Origin: Desulfobacter postgatei 2ac9
GTDB taxonomy: Bacteria > Desulfobacterota > Desulfobacteria > Desulfobacterales > Desulfobacteraceae
Direction of reading: 5' to 3'
NCBI RefSeq assembly: GCF_000233695.2
Contig: NZ_CM001488.1
Coordinates: 2,784,279 to 2,848,278 of the forward strand
DNA: 64,000 nucleotides
A program made the translations under genes and the position numbers. This document shows positions 9,189 to 18,667 of this stretch, piece by piece. The notes beneath the pieces are model-generated. The model saw only the letters and a list, made by a program, of their open reading frames with translations. It did not search any database and had not been told where the DNA came from. Each line of letters opens with the position of its first letter. Position 1 is the stretch's first letter.

Positions 9189-9859
9189 TGGCAGGGAAAA
9201 CGAAACATAGCACTGAAAAAAAAAGTGGGAAGATAGACGTCCTGTTTGAAAAAATAGGTGAGTTGACAAAAATCAAACGTATTTTTATTTGTCTGGGCAC
9301 AGTGGGTTTAATTTGTGGCGGGTTTTATTTTCTGCTGCTTGGCCCAAAGCTTGATACACTTACGGCAGCAATGCAAGATCTGGAAAGTCAGAGAACTCTT
9401 TTGTCAACGTACAAGGCTAAAGCCGCAGCCCTTGAAAAGGTGGAAGCTCAGATGGCCCAAGCCCAGGAACAGTTCAACATTGCCATGACCGCTCTGCCGG
9501 ATAAAAGAGAACTGCCTTCTTTGCTGGATGAAATATCCAAGGCAGGAAGGGATGCCGGGCTTGAAGTCCAGTTATTTGCGCCCCAGAACATGGTGGAGAA
9601 TGCGTCCTATATAGAAATCCCCTTGTCCATGACGGTGGCGGGGCGTTACCACCAGATGGCCGAATTTTTTTATCGGGTTGCAGGGTTCAACCGTATTGTC
9701 AATATGTCGACCATCAATATGAATCGGATGTCCGGAAAAGAGGTGGCGGACAGAAATACAATTCAGATGCAATGCGTTGCCCTGACCTACATGTTTGTTG
9801 AACCCAAGGAAGATGAGGGTACGGGTGACAAAGGCAAGAAGAAACACACAAAGAGATAG
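9188..9859 (+). CDS. pilO: type IV pilus assembly protein PilO
   Basis: 223 residues. A Lys-rich cytoplasmic start is followed by a transmembrane helix at about 35-53, a coiled coil (about 57-100) and a PilO-type periplasmic domain with 'LPSLLDEISKAGRDAGLEV'. The Lys/Gly-rich tail is probably unstructured. PilO forms heterodimers with PilN in the inner-membrane alignment complex. Its start codon overlaps the pilN stop (TAATG). Its identity rests on the PilO domain pattern and its fixed place in the operon. Confidence 0.92.
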   Translation: MAGKTKHSTEKKSGKIDVLFEKIGELTKIKRIFICLGTVGLICGGFYFLLLGPKLDTLTAAMQDLESQRTLLSTYKAKAAALEKVEAQMAQAQEQFNIAMTALPDKRELPSLLDEISKAGRDAGLEVQLFAPQNMVENASYIEIPLSMTVAGRYHQMAEFFYRVAGFNRIVNMSTINMNRMSGKEVADRNTIQMQCVALTYMFVEPKEDEGTGDKGKKKHTKR

Positions 9860-9871
9860 AAGGCGCCGGAT

Positions 9872-10567
9872 ATGGAAAAATTAGTTAAAATATTTTGCGT
9901 GGCCGGTTTGGGTGTCTCATTACTGTTTGTATCAGCCTGCAATGAGGAGCAGGCCCCTGCGCCAAAACAGACAAGACAGCCCCAGGAGGTTTCCAAACCC
10001 ATTTTCAAATCAAATCGGCCGGTAGCGCTAACGCCTGGCTCCGGGGATACTGAGAAAAAACAGGCCCTGATCTCTGAGTTGAAACCAGTGCAGGATCCAG
10101 TCAAAGAGAATCAGGTCGGTGGCGATATTGATGGTGCAGGCAGCTTACAAAAAGCCGGTATTTCTATACCCATGGAAAAATATGACAGCAAGGGTGGGGT
10201 GGATCCTTTTATTCCTTTGATTGCTGAGAAAAATGAAGTTGTCGGATCAGCTTCATCCGGGGATTCAAAGCTCGAAAGCGAAAGAATATTGACCCCCCTG
10301 GAAAAATTGGAATTAAGCCAGGTTAAGCTGGTGGCAGTTGTTGAAATGCAGGACAGGGCCATTGCTATGGTGGAGGAAGCCGGCGGTAAAGGGTATGAGG
10401 TCTCTATTGGTACTTATATCGGTCCCAATGGCGGGAGGGTTACATCCATTACCAGCACAGGCATTAAGATTGAAGAAACAGTAAAAGATTATCAAGGAAA
10501 AAGCCTTAAGCGTTATGAGGAGATTAAATTTCATAAAAGCGAGGATGGGGAAGAAGATGATTATTAA
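9872..10567 (+). CDS. pilP: type IV pilus lipoprotein PilP
   Basis: 231 residues with a lipoprotein signal peptide ending in the lipobox 'VSAC' (Cys23). A long Pro/Lys-rich, probably flexible linker follows, then a compact beta domain from about residue 140 ('LSQVKLVAVVEM', 'GTYIGPNGGRV'). That beta domain is the part of PilP that binds the N-domains of the secretin PilQ. The gene begins 12 bases after pilO and its last codons overlap the start of pilQ. Confidence 0.92.
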   Translation: MEKLVKIFCVAGLGVSLLFVSACNEEQAPAPKQTRQPQEVSKPIFKSNRPVALTPGSGDTEKKQALISELKPVQDPVKENQVGGDIDGAGSLQKAGISIPMEKYDSKGGVDPFIPLIAEKNEVVGSASSGDSKLESERILTPLEKLELSQVKLVAVVEMQDRAIAMVEEAGGKGYEVSIGTYIGPNGGRVTSITSTGIKIEETVKDYQGKSLKRYEEIKFHKSEDGEEDDY

Positions 10568-12857
10568 TTATCGGTCTGCACTCAGACGTTATATGACAGG
10601 TCTTATCATGTCAGTTCTGATGCTTTCCTTTACGGCAGGGTGCGTAACCCAGCAAACCGGCGTAGCGGCAAGTACAGCTAAGGTTGAGGAGAGTCCGATT
10701 TCCCATGACGATTCTGGGTCTTTACCCAAAACCGTTAACAAAATATGGGTCAACCCCAAAGCGGATGCGTTTGAGGCATGGATACAGGCTTCCGGGCCTT
10801 TGAATGATTATACCTCCATTAAGCAGTCTTTCCCCTTTGCCGTGAGCGTCTATTTGTCCAATGTCCATCTTGCCCGGGGGGTGGATGCCGGATACTTTTC
10901 CGACTCCCGTGTCAGCGATATAACGGTCGGTTTTATTGATAAGGCCCAAACAACAGTCAAGGTGGATATCCTGCTTAAAGCGGACCTGCCGTACATTGTG
11001 GAGGAAAAACCGGACCGTTTGGGTATCATTATCAAGGGCAGTCAGTCCCTTTCCGAACAGTCGGCAAAGGCCGGTTCTATTTCAGATGAATCCGGACAGG
11101 GATGGAAAGATGTTGTGGAACCGTCCAAAGATGTTTCGATTCCTGGAACAACAGCCCATCTGACCCATATTGAATTTGACAGCAATAATCTTGGCGAATC
11201 TGATGTTCAGATTCTAACGGATCATCCGGTTCGATACGAAACCGTTCAGACTCGCAATGATTCCCTCGGACTGGTATTGTATAATACAACGGTTCCCCTC
11301 CACCATCAGCGGCCTCTTTTAAGCCGGTGTTTGAATTCTGCCGTGGAACAGGTTATGCCCGGGCCAAATCCTGCAAATCCTAATGATACGCTGGTGGATA
11401 TCAAGATCAGGGAAAAAGTGCCGTTCCAAGTGGTTCAAACCACTAAGGGCATTCATGTGATCTTTCAAGCCCCCAACGTCTCTGCGCCTGAATTTGATCA
11501 AGTCAAAGTCAGTTCGGACGCCGGCAAAAAGACCCATCCCGGATTAAAAAAATATGATCAGGGGGAATCAACGACCCAGGCAAAGAGGCCTTCCCCGGAC
11601 CAGGATCCTTTGTTGAATCCTTCCTCGGTCCGGTATACCGGTGAAAAAATTAAACTGGACTTTTATGAAACAGATATTAAAAATGTTTTCAGGATATTAA
11701 AAAGTGTGGCCGGCGTGAATTTTGCCATTGACAGGGATGTGCAGGGTAAGGTGACACTGACGCTTCAGGATCCGGTACCCTGGGACCAGATTCTTGATCT
11801 TATTCTGAAAATGAATAATCTTGGTAAAAAGATGGAGGGCAATGTCATCCGTATTGCCACGACAGAAACCCTTGCCAGGGAGGAAACTCAGCGCCAGGAA
11901 GCCATTGCGGCCCGGCAGAAATCCGAAGAACAGGAAAAGGCCCTGGAGCCCCTTGTCACCGAATATATTCCTGTCAATTATTCAGATGCAAAGAAGTATA
12001 TTGAACCCCATGTATCCAAGATTCTCACCCCGAATCGGGGCAAGATTTCAGTGGATGCCCGTACCAATCAGCTGATTATTACCGATACCCAGGCTAAGAT
12101 CGATCAAGCCTTTGAGCTGATCAACCGCTTGGATAAGGTGACGCCCCAGATCATGATTGAGGCCAAGGTGGTTGAGGTAAACAAGGATTTTTCAAGAAGC
12201 TTCGGAATCAACTGGAACCTGTCCAATGCGTCTGATAGAACATCGGGCTTTGTTGATGATTTCTCTGTGTCTGTTAATACATCAGGTGTTTCAGGTGATT
12301 TTTCCTTTTTCGGACTGTTCGGGTCTTCTGTCAGTGCGCTGAATGCAAAGCTTGAAGCCTCTGAAGCACAGGGAGACGTCAGGATCGTATCCTCCCCAAG
12401 AATTCTGACCCTGAACAAAAAAGAGGCCATGATCTCGCAGGGCCTGGAATATGCTTATCTTGAGCGAGATGATACCGGCGGATCTTCTGTGGCGTTTAAA
12501 CAGGTTAATCTGGAGTTGAAAGTAACGCCCCAAGTTACGCCAGACAACAGAATCAACATGATCGTACACTTGACCAAAAATGACGTTGCCAGCATCAGTC
12601 CCGATGGTGTACCGACCTTGGCAACAAATGAGGCGAAAACGGAGCTTCTGGTCAATAACAACGATACGGTTGTTATCGGCGGAGTTATCAAAAGTATCCA
12701 GAGCCAGGACACAGATGGTGTTCCTTTTCTGGCCAACCTTCCGGGGTTAGGCTATCTTTTTGGTTCAAAAGCCAAGGCTGACGATCGAAATGAGCTGCTT
12801 ATTTTCCTGACGCCTTCCATTATCCAACTTGAGCAGAAAAGGTATATTATGCAATAG
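10557..12857 (+). CDS. pilQ: type IV pilus outer-membrane secretin PilQ
   Basis: 766 residues from the ATG at 10557, chosen because it places the signal sequence at the N-terminus; an in-frame ATG at 10545 adds four residues. The signal peptide ends at 'TAGC', which could be a lipidation site although the -3 residue is atypical. AMIN-type domains follow in the first 350 residues, then a secretin short N-domain ('ETDIKNVFRILKSVAGVNFAID'), a secretin N1 domain and the C-terminal secretin pore ('VRIVSSPRILTLNKKEA', 'VVIGGVIKS', 'PFLANLPGLGYLF'). It forms the outer-membrane channel for the pilus. The start overlaps the pilP end by 11 bases. The convergent pilW-like gene begins 13 bases after its stop. 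Confidence 0.94.
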   Translation: MIINYRSALRRYMTGLIMSVLMLSFTAGCVTQQTGVAASTAKVEESPISHDDSGSLPKTVNKIWVNPKADAFEAWIQASGPLNDYTSIKQSFPFAVSVYLSNVHLARGVDAGYFSDSRVSDITVGFIDKAQTTVKVDILLKADLPYIVEEKPDRLGIIIKGSQSLSEQSAKAGSISDESGQGWKDVVEPSKDVSIPGTTAHLTHIEFDSNNLGESDVQILTDHPVRYETVQTRNDSLGLVLYNTTVPLHHQRPLLSRCLNSAVEQVMPGPNPANPNDTLVDIKIREKVPFQVVQTTKGIHVIFQAPNVSAPEFDQVKVSSDAGKKTHPGLKKYDQGESTTQAKRPSPDQDPLLNPSSVRYTGEKIKLDFYETDIKNVFRILKSVAGVNFAIDRDVQGKVTLTLQDPVPWDQILDLILKMNNLGKKMEGNVIRIATTETLAREETQRQEAIAARQKSEEQEKALEPLVTEYIPVNYSDAKKYIEPHVSKILTPNRGKISVDARTNQLIITDTQAKIDQAFELINRLDKVTPQIMIEAKVVEVNKDFSRSFGINWNLSNASDRTSGFVDDFSVSVNTSGVSGDFSFFGLFGSSVSALNAKLEASEAQGDVRIVSSPRILTLNKKEAMISQGLEYAYLERDDTGGSSVAFKQVNLELKVTPQVTPDNRINMIVHLTKNDVASISPDGVPTLATNEAKTELLVNNNDTVVIGGVIKSIQSQDTDGVPFLANLPGLGYLFGSKAKADDRNELLIFLTPSIIQLEQKRYIMQ

Positions 12858-12870
12858 CATTTACTGCTAC

Positions 12871-13626
12871 CTACTGCAGTTCGAACAGACGCTGTTCTGC
12901 CTTGTGGTAAAGACTGGAATTTTTAGGGGCCAACTGCATAACCACCTGCCAGGCTTTGATGGCATGGCCAGTCCGGTCGCAGGCTTCATATGCCTGGGCA
13001 AGGTCCGCATGGAATATGACAGTGTCCGGGGATCTTTTTATATTTTTATCCAAGTATGCGATGGCCCTGTCTGTCTGGCCGCTTCGGATGTAGAGCTGGG
13101 CAAGGCCATGGATGGCCTTGATAAATCCGGGCATTTCCCTTAATGCTTTAAGGAAATATTTCTGGGCTATGGGGTAATTATTCTGTTCCAACTGGGCCCA
13201 TCCGATATTGGCCAACGGGTAATGGGGGGTGGGGTAGGTCATATCTTCAAGGACTTTGTTGAATGTCTTTATGGCAATATCCCATTTTTTCTCCCGAAGG
13301 TAAGCGACACCAAGATTGTTCAGGGCCTCGGTGTAATCGGGCTTGAGCGCCAGGGCTTTGTTGAAGACCTGAATCGCCAGATCATCTCTTTCTTTTCCCA
13401 TGTAGGCCAATCCCAGGCTGTTTTGAATATATGGGTCGTCCGGTGCCAATTTTTCTGCTTCAAGCAGTTTGCTTAATGCCGCCGTATAGTTCCCCTGGGC
13501 CTGGAATACATCGCCTTCCTTTTTGATGGCCTGGGCGATTTTATTTTGTTTTTGGGTCTGTACCGTTGAGGTGCAGGATGCCATGACAGCACAGATACAA
13601 ATGAGGATAAACAGCTTTGTTTTCAT
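12871..13626 (-). CDS. TPR lipoprotein, PilF/PilW-type pilus secretin assembly factor
   Basis: 251 residues with a lipoprotein signal ('AVMASC', Cys18) and about five to six tetratricopeptide repeats filling the rest ('AALSKLLEAEKLAPDDPYIQ', 'AIQVFNKALALKPDYTEAL'). Outer-membrane TPR lipoproteins of this length (PilF, PilW or Tgl) help PilQ subunits assemble into the secretin. Ending 13 bases from the pilQ stop on the opposite strand supports that role. It overlaps its upstream neighbour by four bases (ATGA), so it is the last gene of a serS-thrC-LysM-pilW transcript. The repeat type is certain; the PilW role is inferred from architecture and context. Confidence 0.78.
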   Translation of the reverse strand: MKTKLFILICICAVMASCTSTVQTQKQNKIAQAIKKEGDVFQAQGNYTAALSKLLEAEKLAPDDPYIQNSLGLAYMGKERDDLAIQVFNKALALKPDYTEALNNLGVAYLREKKWDIAIKTFNKVLEDMTYPTPHYPLANIGWAQLEQNNYPIAQKYFLKALREMPGFIKAIHGLAQLYIRSGQTDRAIAYLDKNIKRSPDTVIFHADLAQAYEACDRTGHAIKAWQVVMQLAPKNSSLYHKAEQRLFELQ

Positions 13627-15131
13627 CGGGCCGACTCCTTATTCAGCATAATCACATCAATTTTTTCGTTTTCCAGAAAGTTTGTAGCTCTTTTGAAAAG
13701 GGGTATCCTGGTGAAAAACAGCTTTTCCAGGCCTTTTTCAATGTAAACACCTGGGATATTATATACTTTCCGGTCTGTATTAAACGATGGGTCTTTCCAC
13801 ACCTGATACCCAAGCTGGGAAAAAAGGCGGGTACAGATATCTTCAAACGTGAGATCCGAAGGTAGGTCAAGTATGAGGTATCCTTGGCTTTTTAAGACGT
13901 CAAGTGCTTTACCGTAAACGCTTCCCGAATTGATTAAAATATCAGACGCGTGCTTATGGGTGATCCTGCCTAAAGAGACCGTCATCTGTACTTTGTTGAC
14001 GGATAGGGGGAAATAGACCCGGGGCTCATAGGAATAAGATGTGGCGGCGATAAGAAGCCGAATCAACGATTCATGGGATCTGGGCACATCCTTCATGGTC
14101 TGTGTGTTGAGCAGCATCTTGGCATTGAGGACTTCACTGTATTTTCTAAATTGCAGATTTTTCCAATAGGCTTTCATAGCAGCAACAAGGTCTGGATCCA
14201 TGGACGCTTCAGTGGCATCTGGCCCAAGCAGCACGGTTTTTTTCCCGGTATCGTCACTGATGACGGGTGTTATTGACAAATCGATGCATTGAGGCTTGCC
14301 GCCTTGGCTGTCGGACGGGAAAAACAGTTTTCCCTGATGCATGAGGTGACCCTGGATAAGCCGGGTATAGCGTTTTAGATCTGTCAACTGCGCCATGGAC
14401 AGAGGCTTGGGTGAATGGGGGAGTGTTCGTTTCTCTTCGGAAATGTTGGTGGCAACGTTATTTGCGAGCGGTGCAACATCTTTTCCCATGGCAATGAAAT
14501 CGGTAAACCAGGGCTGGGAAAGAATTGAAGGGTCAGGGATTGCGATGGTTGTCCCCTGATAGATACGGTTGATATCCGTTATGTTTGGATTCAGGTGAAG
14601 CACAATTTTTTCCCCCGTCCTGGATAGATGGCCCCTGGATGTTAAAAATTCTTCGGAAAGCAGTTCTGATATGGTCTCCCCGGCTTTGACCTCGTGTTCA
14701 TGGATGTGCCGGGATAGAGTGGCAGAATTAATCTCTGTAGAGAACTCCAGCACCGGTACCGCCACCATGCCGTTGTTCTCGTGTTTGTAAGCGTTTTTAT
14801 CCACCTGTTTAAGGGGAATCACAATCTGGCTGCCGGGGGAAATGGCATCAATATTGCTTATTTGCGGATTGATGGTTTTAAATATTTTTAAAAACAGCGG
14901 GAAATCCGACGCGGATATTTCTCCTTTCTGGCGAAAAATTTTATACAGCCATTCATCTTGCCCGACCAGATAAGGCTCGCACAGGTAAACCCGATCTTCG
15001 TAAGTGAACAGAGAATATTTTTTAATACTGGTTTTCACCCCCGTTGCTGCGAAAGCGGCGCAAGGGGTGAAAAAAAACAGTATGGCCGGGATAACAATAC
15101 GTCTCATTATGATGTCCCGGGGAAAAGACAT
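13623..15131 (-). CDS. exported LysM-domain protein of unknown function
   Basis: 502 residues with a signal sequence ending at 'AFA-AT' (a shorter start at 15107 would place it at the very N-terminus). Two LysM-like segments are visible, one near residues 85-115 ('INPQISNIDAISPGSQIVIP') and one near 150-200 ('HEVKAGETISELLSEEF' to 'IYQGTTIAIPD'), so it probably binds peptidoglycan in the periplasm. The C-terminal 250 residues match no family I recognise. It sits between thrC (3-base gap) and the pilW-like gene (4-base overlap), which suggests a link to pilus passage through the cell wall, in the manner of LysM proteins such as FimV/TsaP. That link is inference. Confidence 0.6.
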   Translation of the reverse strand: MSFPRDIIMRRIVIPAILFFFTPCAAFAATGVKTSIKKYSLFTYEDRVYLCEPYLVGQDEWLYKIFRQKGEISASDFPLFLKIFKTINPQISNIDAISPGSQIVIPLKQVDKNAYKHENNGMVAVPVLEFSTEINSATLSRHIHEHEVKAGETISELLSEEFLTSRGHLSRTGEKIVLHLNPNITDINRIYQGTTIAIPDPSILSQPWFTDFIAMGKDVAPLANNVATNISEEKRTLPHSPKPLSMAQLTDLKRYTRLIQGHLMHQGKLFFPSDSQGGKPQCIDLSITPVISDDTGKKTVLLGPDATEASMDPDLVAAMKAYWKNLQFRKYSEVLNAKMLLNTQTMKDVPRSHESLIRLLIAATSYSYEPRVYFPLSVNKVQMTVSLGRITHKHASDILINSGSVYGKALDVLKSQGYLILDLPSDLTFEDICTRLFSQLGYQVWKDPSFNTDRKVYNIPGVYIEKGLEKLFFTRIPLFKRATNFLENEKIDVIMLNKESAR

Positions 15132-15134
15132 AGA

Positions 15135-16634
15135 TCAAAGCCCTAAACGGGTGGCGATTTTTTCTGACACATCCTTTACGAATTTTTGGAATTGTGATGG
15201 ACCAAGGGGTTTTTCCTGGGACGGAATCAATTCGGGATCATCGGGTGAAATAAAATCCGGTAAATTGATAAACCGGCTGTCAGATGAAATACCGTAACCT
15301 TCAGCCAGTTCGCCCTTAAAATAGAGGTCCTGGAATCCGGAAAATTTAATGGCATGTGCCGTGGCATCCAGAATCACCGTTTCGCTCTCATCCACGAGAT
15401 CCAATGCCTTTGCCTGGACCATCCCTGCAAGACATTCGCCTCCCTGGGTGCAGGTGATATGCCCGTTCTGGTTGGCTGTGAGCTGCCAGTCCATGATCTG
15501 CTGTTCTTTTACCTGGACCACAAAAACATTTCTGTGGCCGCTGGCCGCATCATACTCCCTGGCGATCTGGATCACCCTTGGCATGGATACGGGGTTGCCG
15601 ATCATAGCTGCCTGGGCAACACTCGGCTGGGTCTGGACAGGGATAAATTTACGTTTGCCCTCATCCGGTTCAAGGTAGTATCTGTATACCGGGTCAGCAT
15701 GTTCGGACTGAACCCCAATGATTTTGGGAAGTTTATTGATGATGCCGGCATTGTAAAATTTTAAGAAACCGTTCATAACCGCTGAAATATTTCCGGCATT
15801 GCCAATGGGCACCATGACCACTTTTTTATCCATATCCCAGTCAAAATCCTGGGCAATTTCATAGGAGTAGGACTCCTGTCCCAGTATCCGCCAAGCGTTT
15901 TTGGAATTGAGCAGTGCCACCGGATAGCTTGAGGAGAGATGCTCCACAACTTTCATGCAGTCGTCAAAAACCCCCGGAATTTCAAAGACCCTGGCACCGC
16001 TTCCCAACGGCTGGGCCAGCTGTGCGGAGGTGACCTTTTTATGGGGCAGAAGTACGGCTGATTTTACTTTAGATCCCAGGTAGGAGGCGTAAAGGGCTGC
16101 CGATGCCGAGGTGTCGCCGGTGGAGGCGCATATCGAGATGACCTCGGAGACAAATCCTTGGTCAATAAGATATTTTATGCTGGACAGGGCGGAGGCCATG
16201 CCCCTGTCTTTAAATGAGGCTGAAGGGTTCTGGCCGTCGTTTTTGTAATAGAACTTTAACCCGGTTTTTTCCTGGAGCCGGGTGTTGGCCTCCACCAGTG
16301 GCGTGTGTCCTTCACCCAGATAGATGATGGATTCAAGGGGGATGCTGGGGCCTATGAATTCGTGGTACCGATAAATCCCTTTAAGGGCCGGGATCTTAAG
16401 CATCTTGCGGTAATCAAATATTCTCTGCCAGGTTTCGCCTGAAATGGCGTTGAGCTGGTCTTTGTTCCGGTCATGGATCAGCAATACCTCGTTGCATGCC
16501 GGGCACACATATAAAAGTTCTTCAATGCCGTATTCGGCACCGCAGCCAAGACATTTATAGTATAGTCCCCCCTTGGGCGAGGGGATGATGTGTGGTCTGA
16601 TATCCTCAGGAAACAGATTAAGATTCGTATTCAA
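15135..16634 (-). CDS. thrC: threonine synthase
   Basis: 499 residues. An N-terminal zinc-ribbon is formed by C28/C31 and C44/C47 ('CLGCG', 'CPAC'). The pyridoxal-phosphate fold type II domain follows, with the Schiff-base lysine K142 in 'SASFKDRG' and the phosphate-binding loop 'GNAGNISA'. The enzyme converts O-phosphohomoserine to threonine, the last step of threonine synthesis. The zinc-ribbon version is typical of one branch of bacterial ThrC. The gene overlaps the end of serS by 17 bases, so the two are co-transcribed and probably translationally coupled. Confidence 0.93.
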   Translation of the reverse strand: MNTNLNLFPEDIRPHIIPSPKGGLYYKCLGCGAEYGIEELLYVCPACNEVLLIHDRNKDQLNAISGETWQRIFDYRKMLKIPALKGIYRYHEFIGPSIPLESIIYLGEGHTPLVEANTRLQEKTGLKFYYKNDGQNPSASFKDRGMASALSSIKYLIDQGFVSEVISICASTGDTSASAALYASYLGSKVKSAVLLPHKKVTSAQLAQPLGSGARVFEIPGVFDDCMKVVEHLSSSYPVALLNSKNAWRILGQESYSYEIAQDFDWDMDKKVVMVPIGNAGNISAVMNGFLKFYNAGIINKLPKIIGVQSEHADPVYRYYLEPDEGKRKFIPVQTQPSVAQAAMIGNPVSMPRVIQIAREYDAASGHRNVFVVQVKEQQIMDWQLTANQNGHITCTQGGECLAGMVQAKALDLVDESETVILDATAHAIKFSGFQDLYFKGELAEGYGISSDSRFINLPDFISPDDPELIPSQEKPLGPSQFQKFVKDVSEKIATRLGL

Positions 16635-17898
16635 TGATTTCTAACCCTCCCATATACGGTACCAGTGCTTTGGGCACTTTGACGGTTCCGTCTTCCATTT
16701 GATAGTTTTCAAGAATTGCTGCAAAGGTCCTGCCCACGGCCAGCCCGGACCCGTTCAGTGTGTGGCAGAATTCAGGCTTTTTGGCGTTTTCCCGTCTGAA
16801 CCGGATGTTTGCCCGCCTGGCCTGGAAATCAAGGCAGTTTGAACATGAGGATATCTCTCTGTATTTATCCTGGCCGGGCATCCACACTTCAAGGTCATAG
16901 GTTTTTGCGGCGGAAAATCCCAAGTCCCCGGTGCACAAGGTGACCACCTGGTATGGCAGTTCCAGGCGTTGGAGAATCTCTTCGGCGTTGGCCAGCAATG
17001 ATTCAAGCTCATCAAATGAGCTCTCCGGAGAGGTGATTTTTACCATTTCCACTTTGTTGAACTGGTGTTGGCGGATCAGTCCTTTGGTGTCTTTGCCGTA
17101 GGAGCCTGCTTCGGACCTGAAACAGGGGGTAAATGCGGTAAATTTCATGGGCAGCTTGGATTCATCCAGGATTTCTCCGGCCGGGATGTTGGTCATGGGC
17201 ACTTCTGATGTAGGAATCAGGTAGTAATCCCAGCCCTCAAGCTTAAATAGGTCTTCCTCAAATTTAGGCAGCTGGCCCGTTCCGGTCATGGTTTCCCTGT
17301 TTACGATAAACGGCGGTAAAACCTCCTTATACCCGTGCTCCGTGATGTGAATATCCAGCATAAAATTGATTAAGGCCCTTTCCAGGCGCGCACCAGCGCC
17401 GATGTACAAAGGAAATCTGGACCCGGCAAGTTTTGCTGCACATCCAAGATTGAGAATGCCTAAGTCTTCGGCAATATCCGCATGGTCCTTGATCTCAAAA
17501 TCAAAGGACGGGGGGGAACCCCACCTCTTTTCAAGCCGGTTTTCAGTGTCATCCTTTCCCATGGGCACATCTTCATGGGGCAGATTGGGAATATTAATAA
17601 GGAACGCCTTGATCCAGGCGTCCAGTTCATTGAGTGTTTTGTCCATTTCCTTAATTTGCTCAGAAACGCCTTTCATCTTATTTATGCTTGGCTGGGCGTC
17701 CTGGCCGGATTTCTTCATTTTGGCAATTTCATCAGAAACAGTATTTCTTAGGTGCCGTAACTCTTCAATATCAACTAAAAGAGATTTTCTTTTTTCCTCA
17801 TTTTCAAGAAATGGGGAAAAATCAATGTTTGCTCGGCGTTTTTTCATGCCCTGGACAACAGTATCCAGGTTGTCTTTAATCAATTTTATATCAAGCAT
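16618..17898 (-). CDS. serS: seryl-tRNA synthetase
   Basis: 426 residues, the usual length. The N-terminal long antiparallel coiled coil (about 28-100) binds the tRNA-Ser variable arm. The class II core carries motif 2 ('[23 protein letters not shown]') and motif 3 ('[18 protein letters not shown]'), and the serine-binding 'TSEVPMTN' is present. It charges tRNA-Ser and also supplies the serylated tRNA used for selenocysteine. It is the first gene of the minus-strand run serS-thrC-LysM-pilW; its promoter must lie in 17899-18010. Confidence 0.96.
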   Translation of the reverse strand: MLDIKLIKDNLDTVVQGMKKRRANIDFSPFLENEEKRKSLLVDIEELRHLRNTVSDEIAKMKKSGQDAQPSINKMKGVSEQIKEMDKTLNELDAWIKAFLINIPNLPHEDVPMGKDDTENRLEKRWGSPPSFDFEIKDHADIAEDLGILNLGCAAKLAGSRFPLYIGAGARLERALINFMLDIHITEHGYKEVLPPFIVNRETMTGTGQLPKFEEDLFKLEGWDYYLIPTSEVPMTNIPAGEILDESKLPMKFTAFTPCFRSEAGSYGKDTKGLIRQHQFNKVEMVKITSPESSFDELESLLANAEEILQRLELPYQVVTLCTGDLGFSAAKTYDLEVWMPGQDKYREISSCSNCLDFQARRANIRFRRENAKKPEFCHTLNGSGLAVGRTFAAILENYQMEDGTVKVPKALVPYMGGLEIIEYES

Positions 17899-18009
17899 TT
17901 TTGATTTTTATCCTGCATGATTATAGGGTTGACGGGTGGCTGATTATAATATTTTTACAATCATATTCAGATAACACGGGCCATGTAAACAGTCAACGAT
18001 TATTGCCGG

Positions 18010-18037
18010 TTGACAATTGGCCGGCAGTGTATAATAT
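18010..18037 (+). promoter_or_regulatory. candidate sigma-70 promoter for the 5-formyl-THF cyclo-ligase gene
   Basis: A consensus -35 box TTGACA (18010-18015) is followed by TAATAT (18032-18037) at a 16-base spacing. An overlapping TATAAT at 18030 would give only 14. The gene's start lies 43 bases further on with an AAGGA ribosome site. Confidence 0.4.
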
Positions 18038-18079
18038 TTCGCAAAAAAATTATTGTACAATAATCTAAGGAATACGATT

Positions 18080-18667
18080 ATGGATGAAGCTAAAAGTGGT
18101 AAGAACAGTGTGTTAAGCCAGGTTGCCGAACGTATGAACGCCCTGTCCCCGGAACAGATTGAAGAGAAATATAATATCATTGAAAATAAATTGTTCGAAT
18201 TTGCAAACTTTTTAGAAGCCCATCAGGTGTTCCTATACCCGCCCGGAAGTAAGGAAATTCCTACGGAAAAGATTATTCGAAAAGCTATGGAAATTGAGAA
18301 AAGTGTTATTTTACCGGTATTTACAGATGTTAAAAATACTTTCCTTTTGTATAAGATTAGTCATTTTGATAAAGATTTGGTGCCCAACGCCCATGACATG
18401 CTTGAGCCCAATCCCGAGCGGTGCAAGAAAATCGCCCTGGATGATGTGGATATTGCTATTATCCCGGGTCTGGCCTTTGATGACAAGGGCGGACGCATGG
18501 GCTTCGGAAACAATTACTATTCAAAGCTGATCACAAAATTGCCTGAAACCTGCCGTAAGGTAGCTTTGGCTTATGAAGAGCAGATTGTTGATCAGATTCA
18601 GATGGAGTCAAGAAAATATACGGTGGACATTATCATTACCGATACCCGGGTAATCTATAAGATTTAA
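18080..18667 (+). CDS. 5-formyltetrahydrofolate cyclo-ligase
   Basis: 195 residues from the ATG at 18080, chosen for its AAGGA ribosome site; an in-frame ATG at 18053 lacks one. The family signature is clear: 'AIIPGLAFDDKGGRMGFGNNYYSKLI', equivalent to the phosphate- and folate-binding 'PGLAFD..G.R.G.G.GYYD' stretch. The substrate residues near 'FLYPPGSKEIPT' are also present. The enzyme uses ATP to convert 5-formyl-THF into 5,10-methenyl-THF. It stands alone; its last four bases overlap the convergent potassium channel gene. Confidence 0.88.
   Translation: MDEAKSGKNSVLSQVAERMNALSPEQIEEKYNIIENKLFEFANFLEAHQVFLYPPGSKEIPTEKIIRKAMEIEKSVILPVFTDVKNTFLLYKISHFDKDLVPNAHDMLEPNPERCKKIALDDVDIAIIPGLAFDDKGGRMGFGNNYYSKLITKLPETCRKVALAYEEQIVDQIQMESRKYTVDIIITDTRVIYKI

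Noticed and set aside
17899-18009. 6S RNA gene upstream of the 5-formyl-THF cyclo-ligase gene, as in enterobacteria
   Set aside because: The interval is too short once the serS and cyclo-ligase promoters are placed, and no long self-complementary rod structure is visible.
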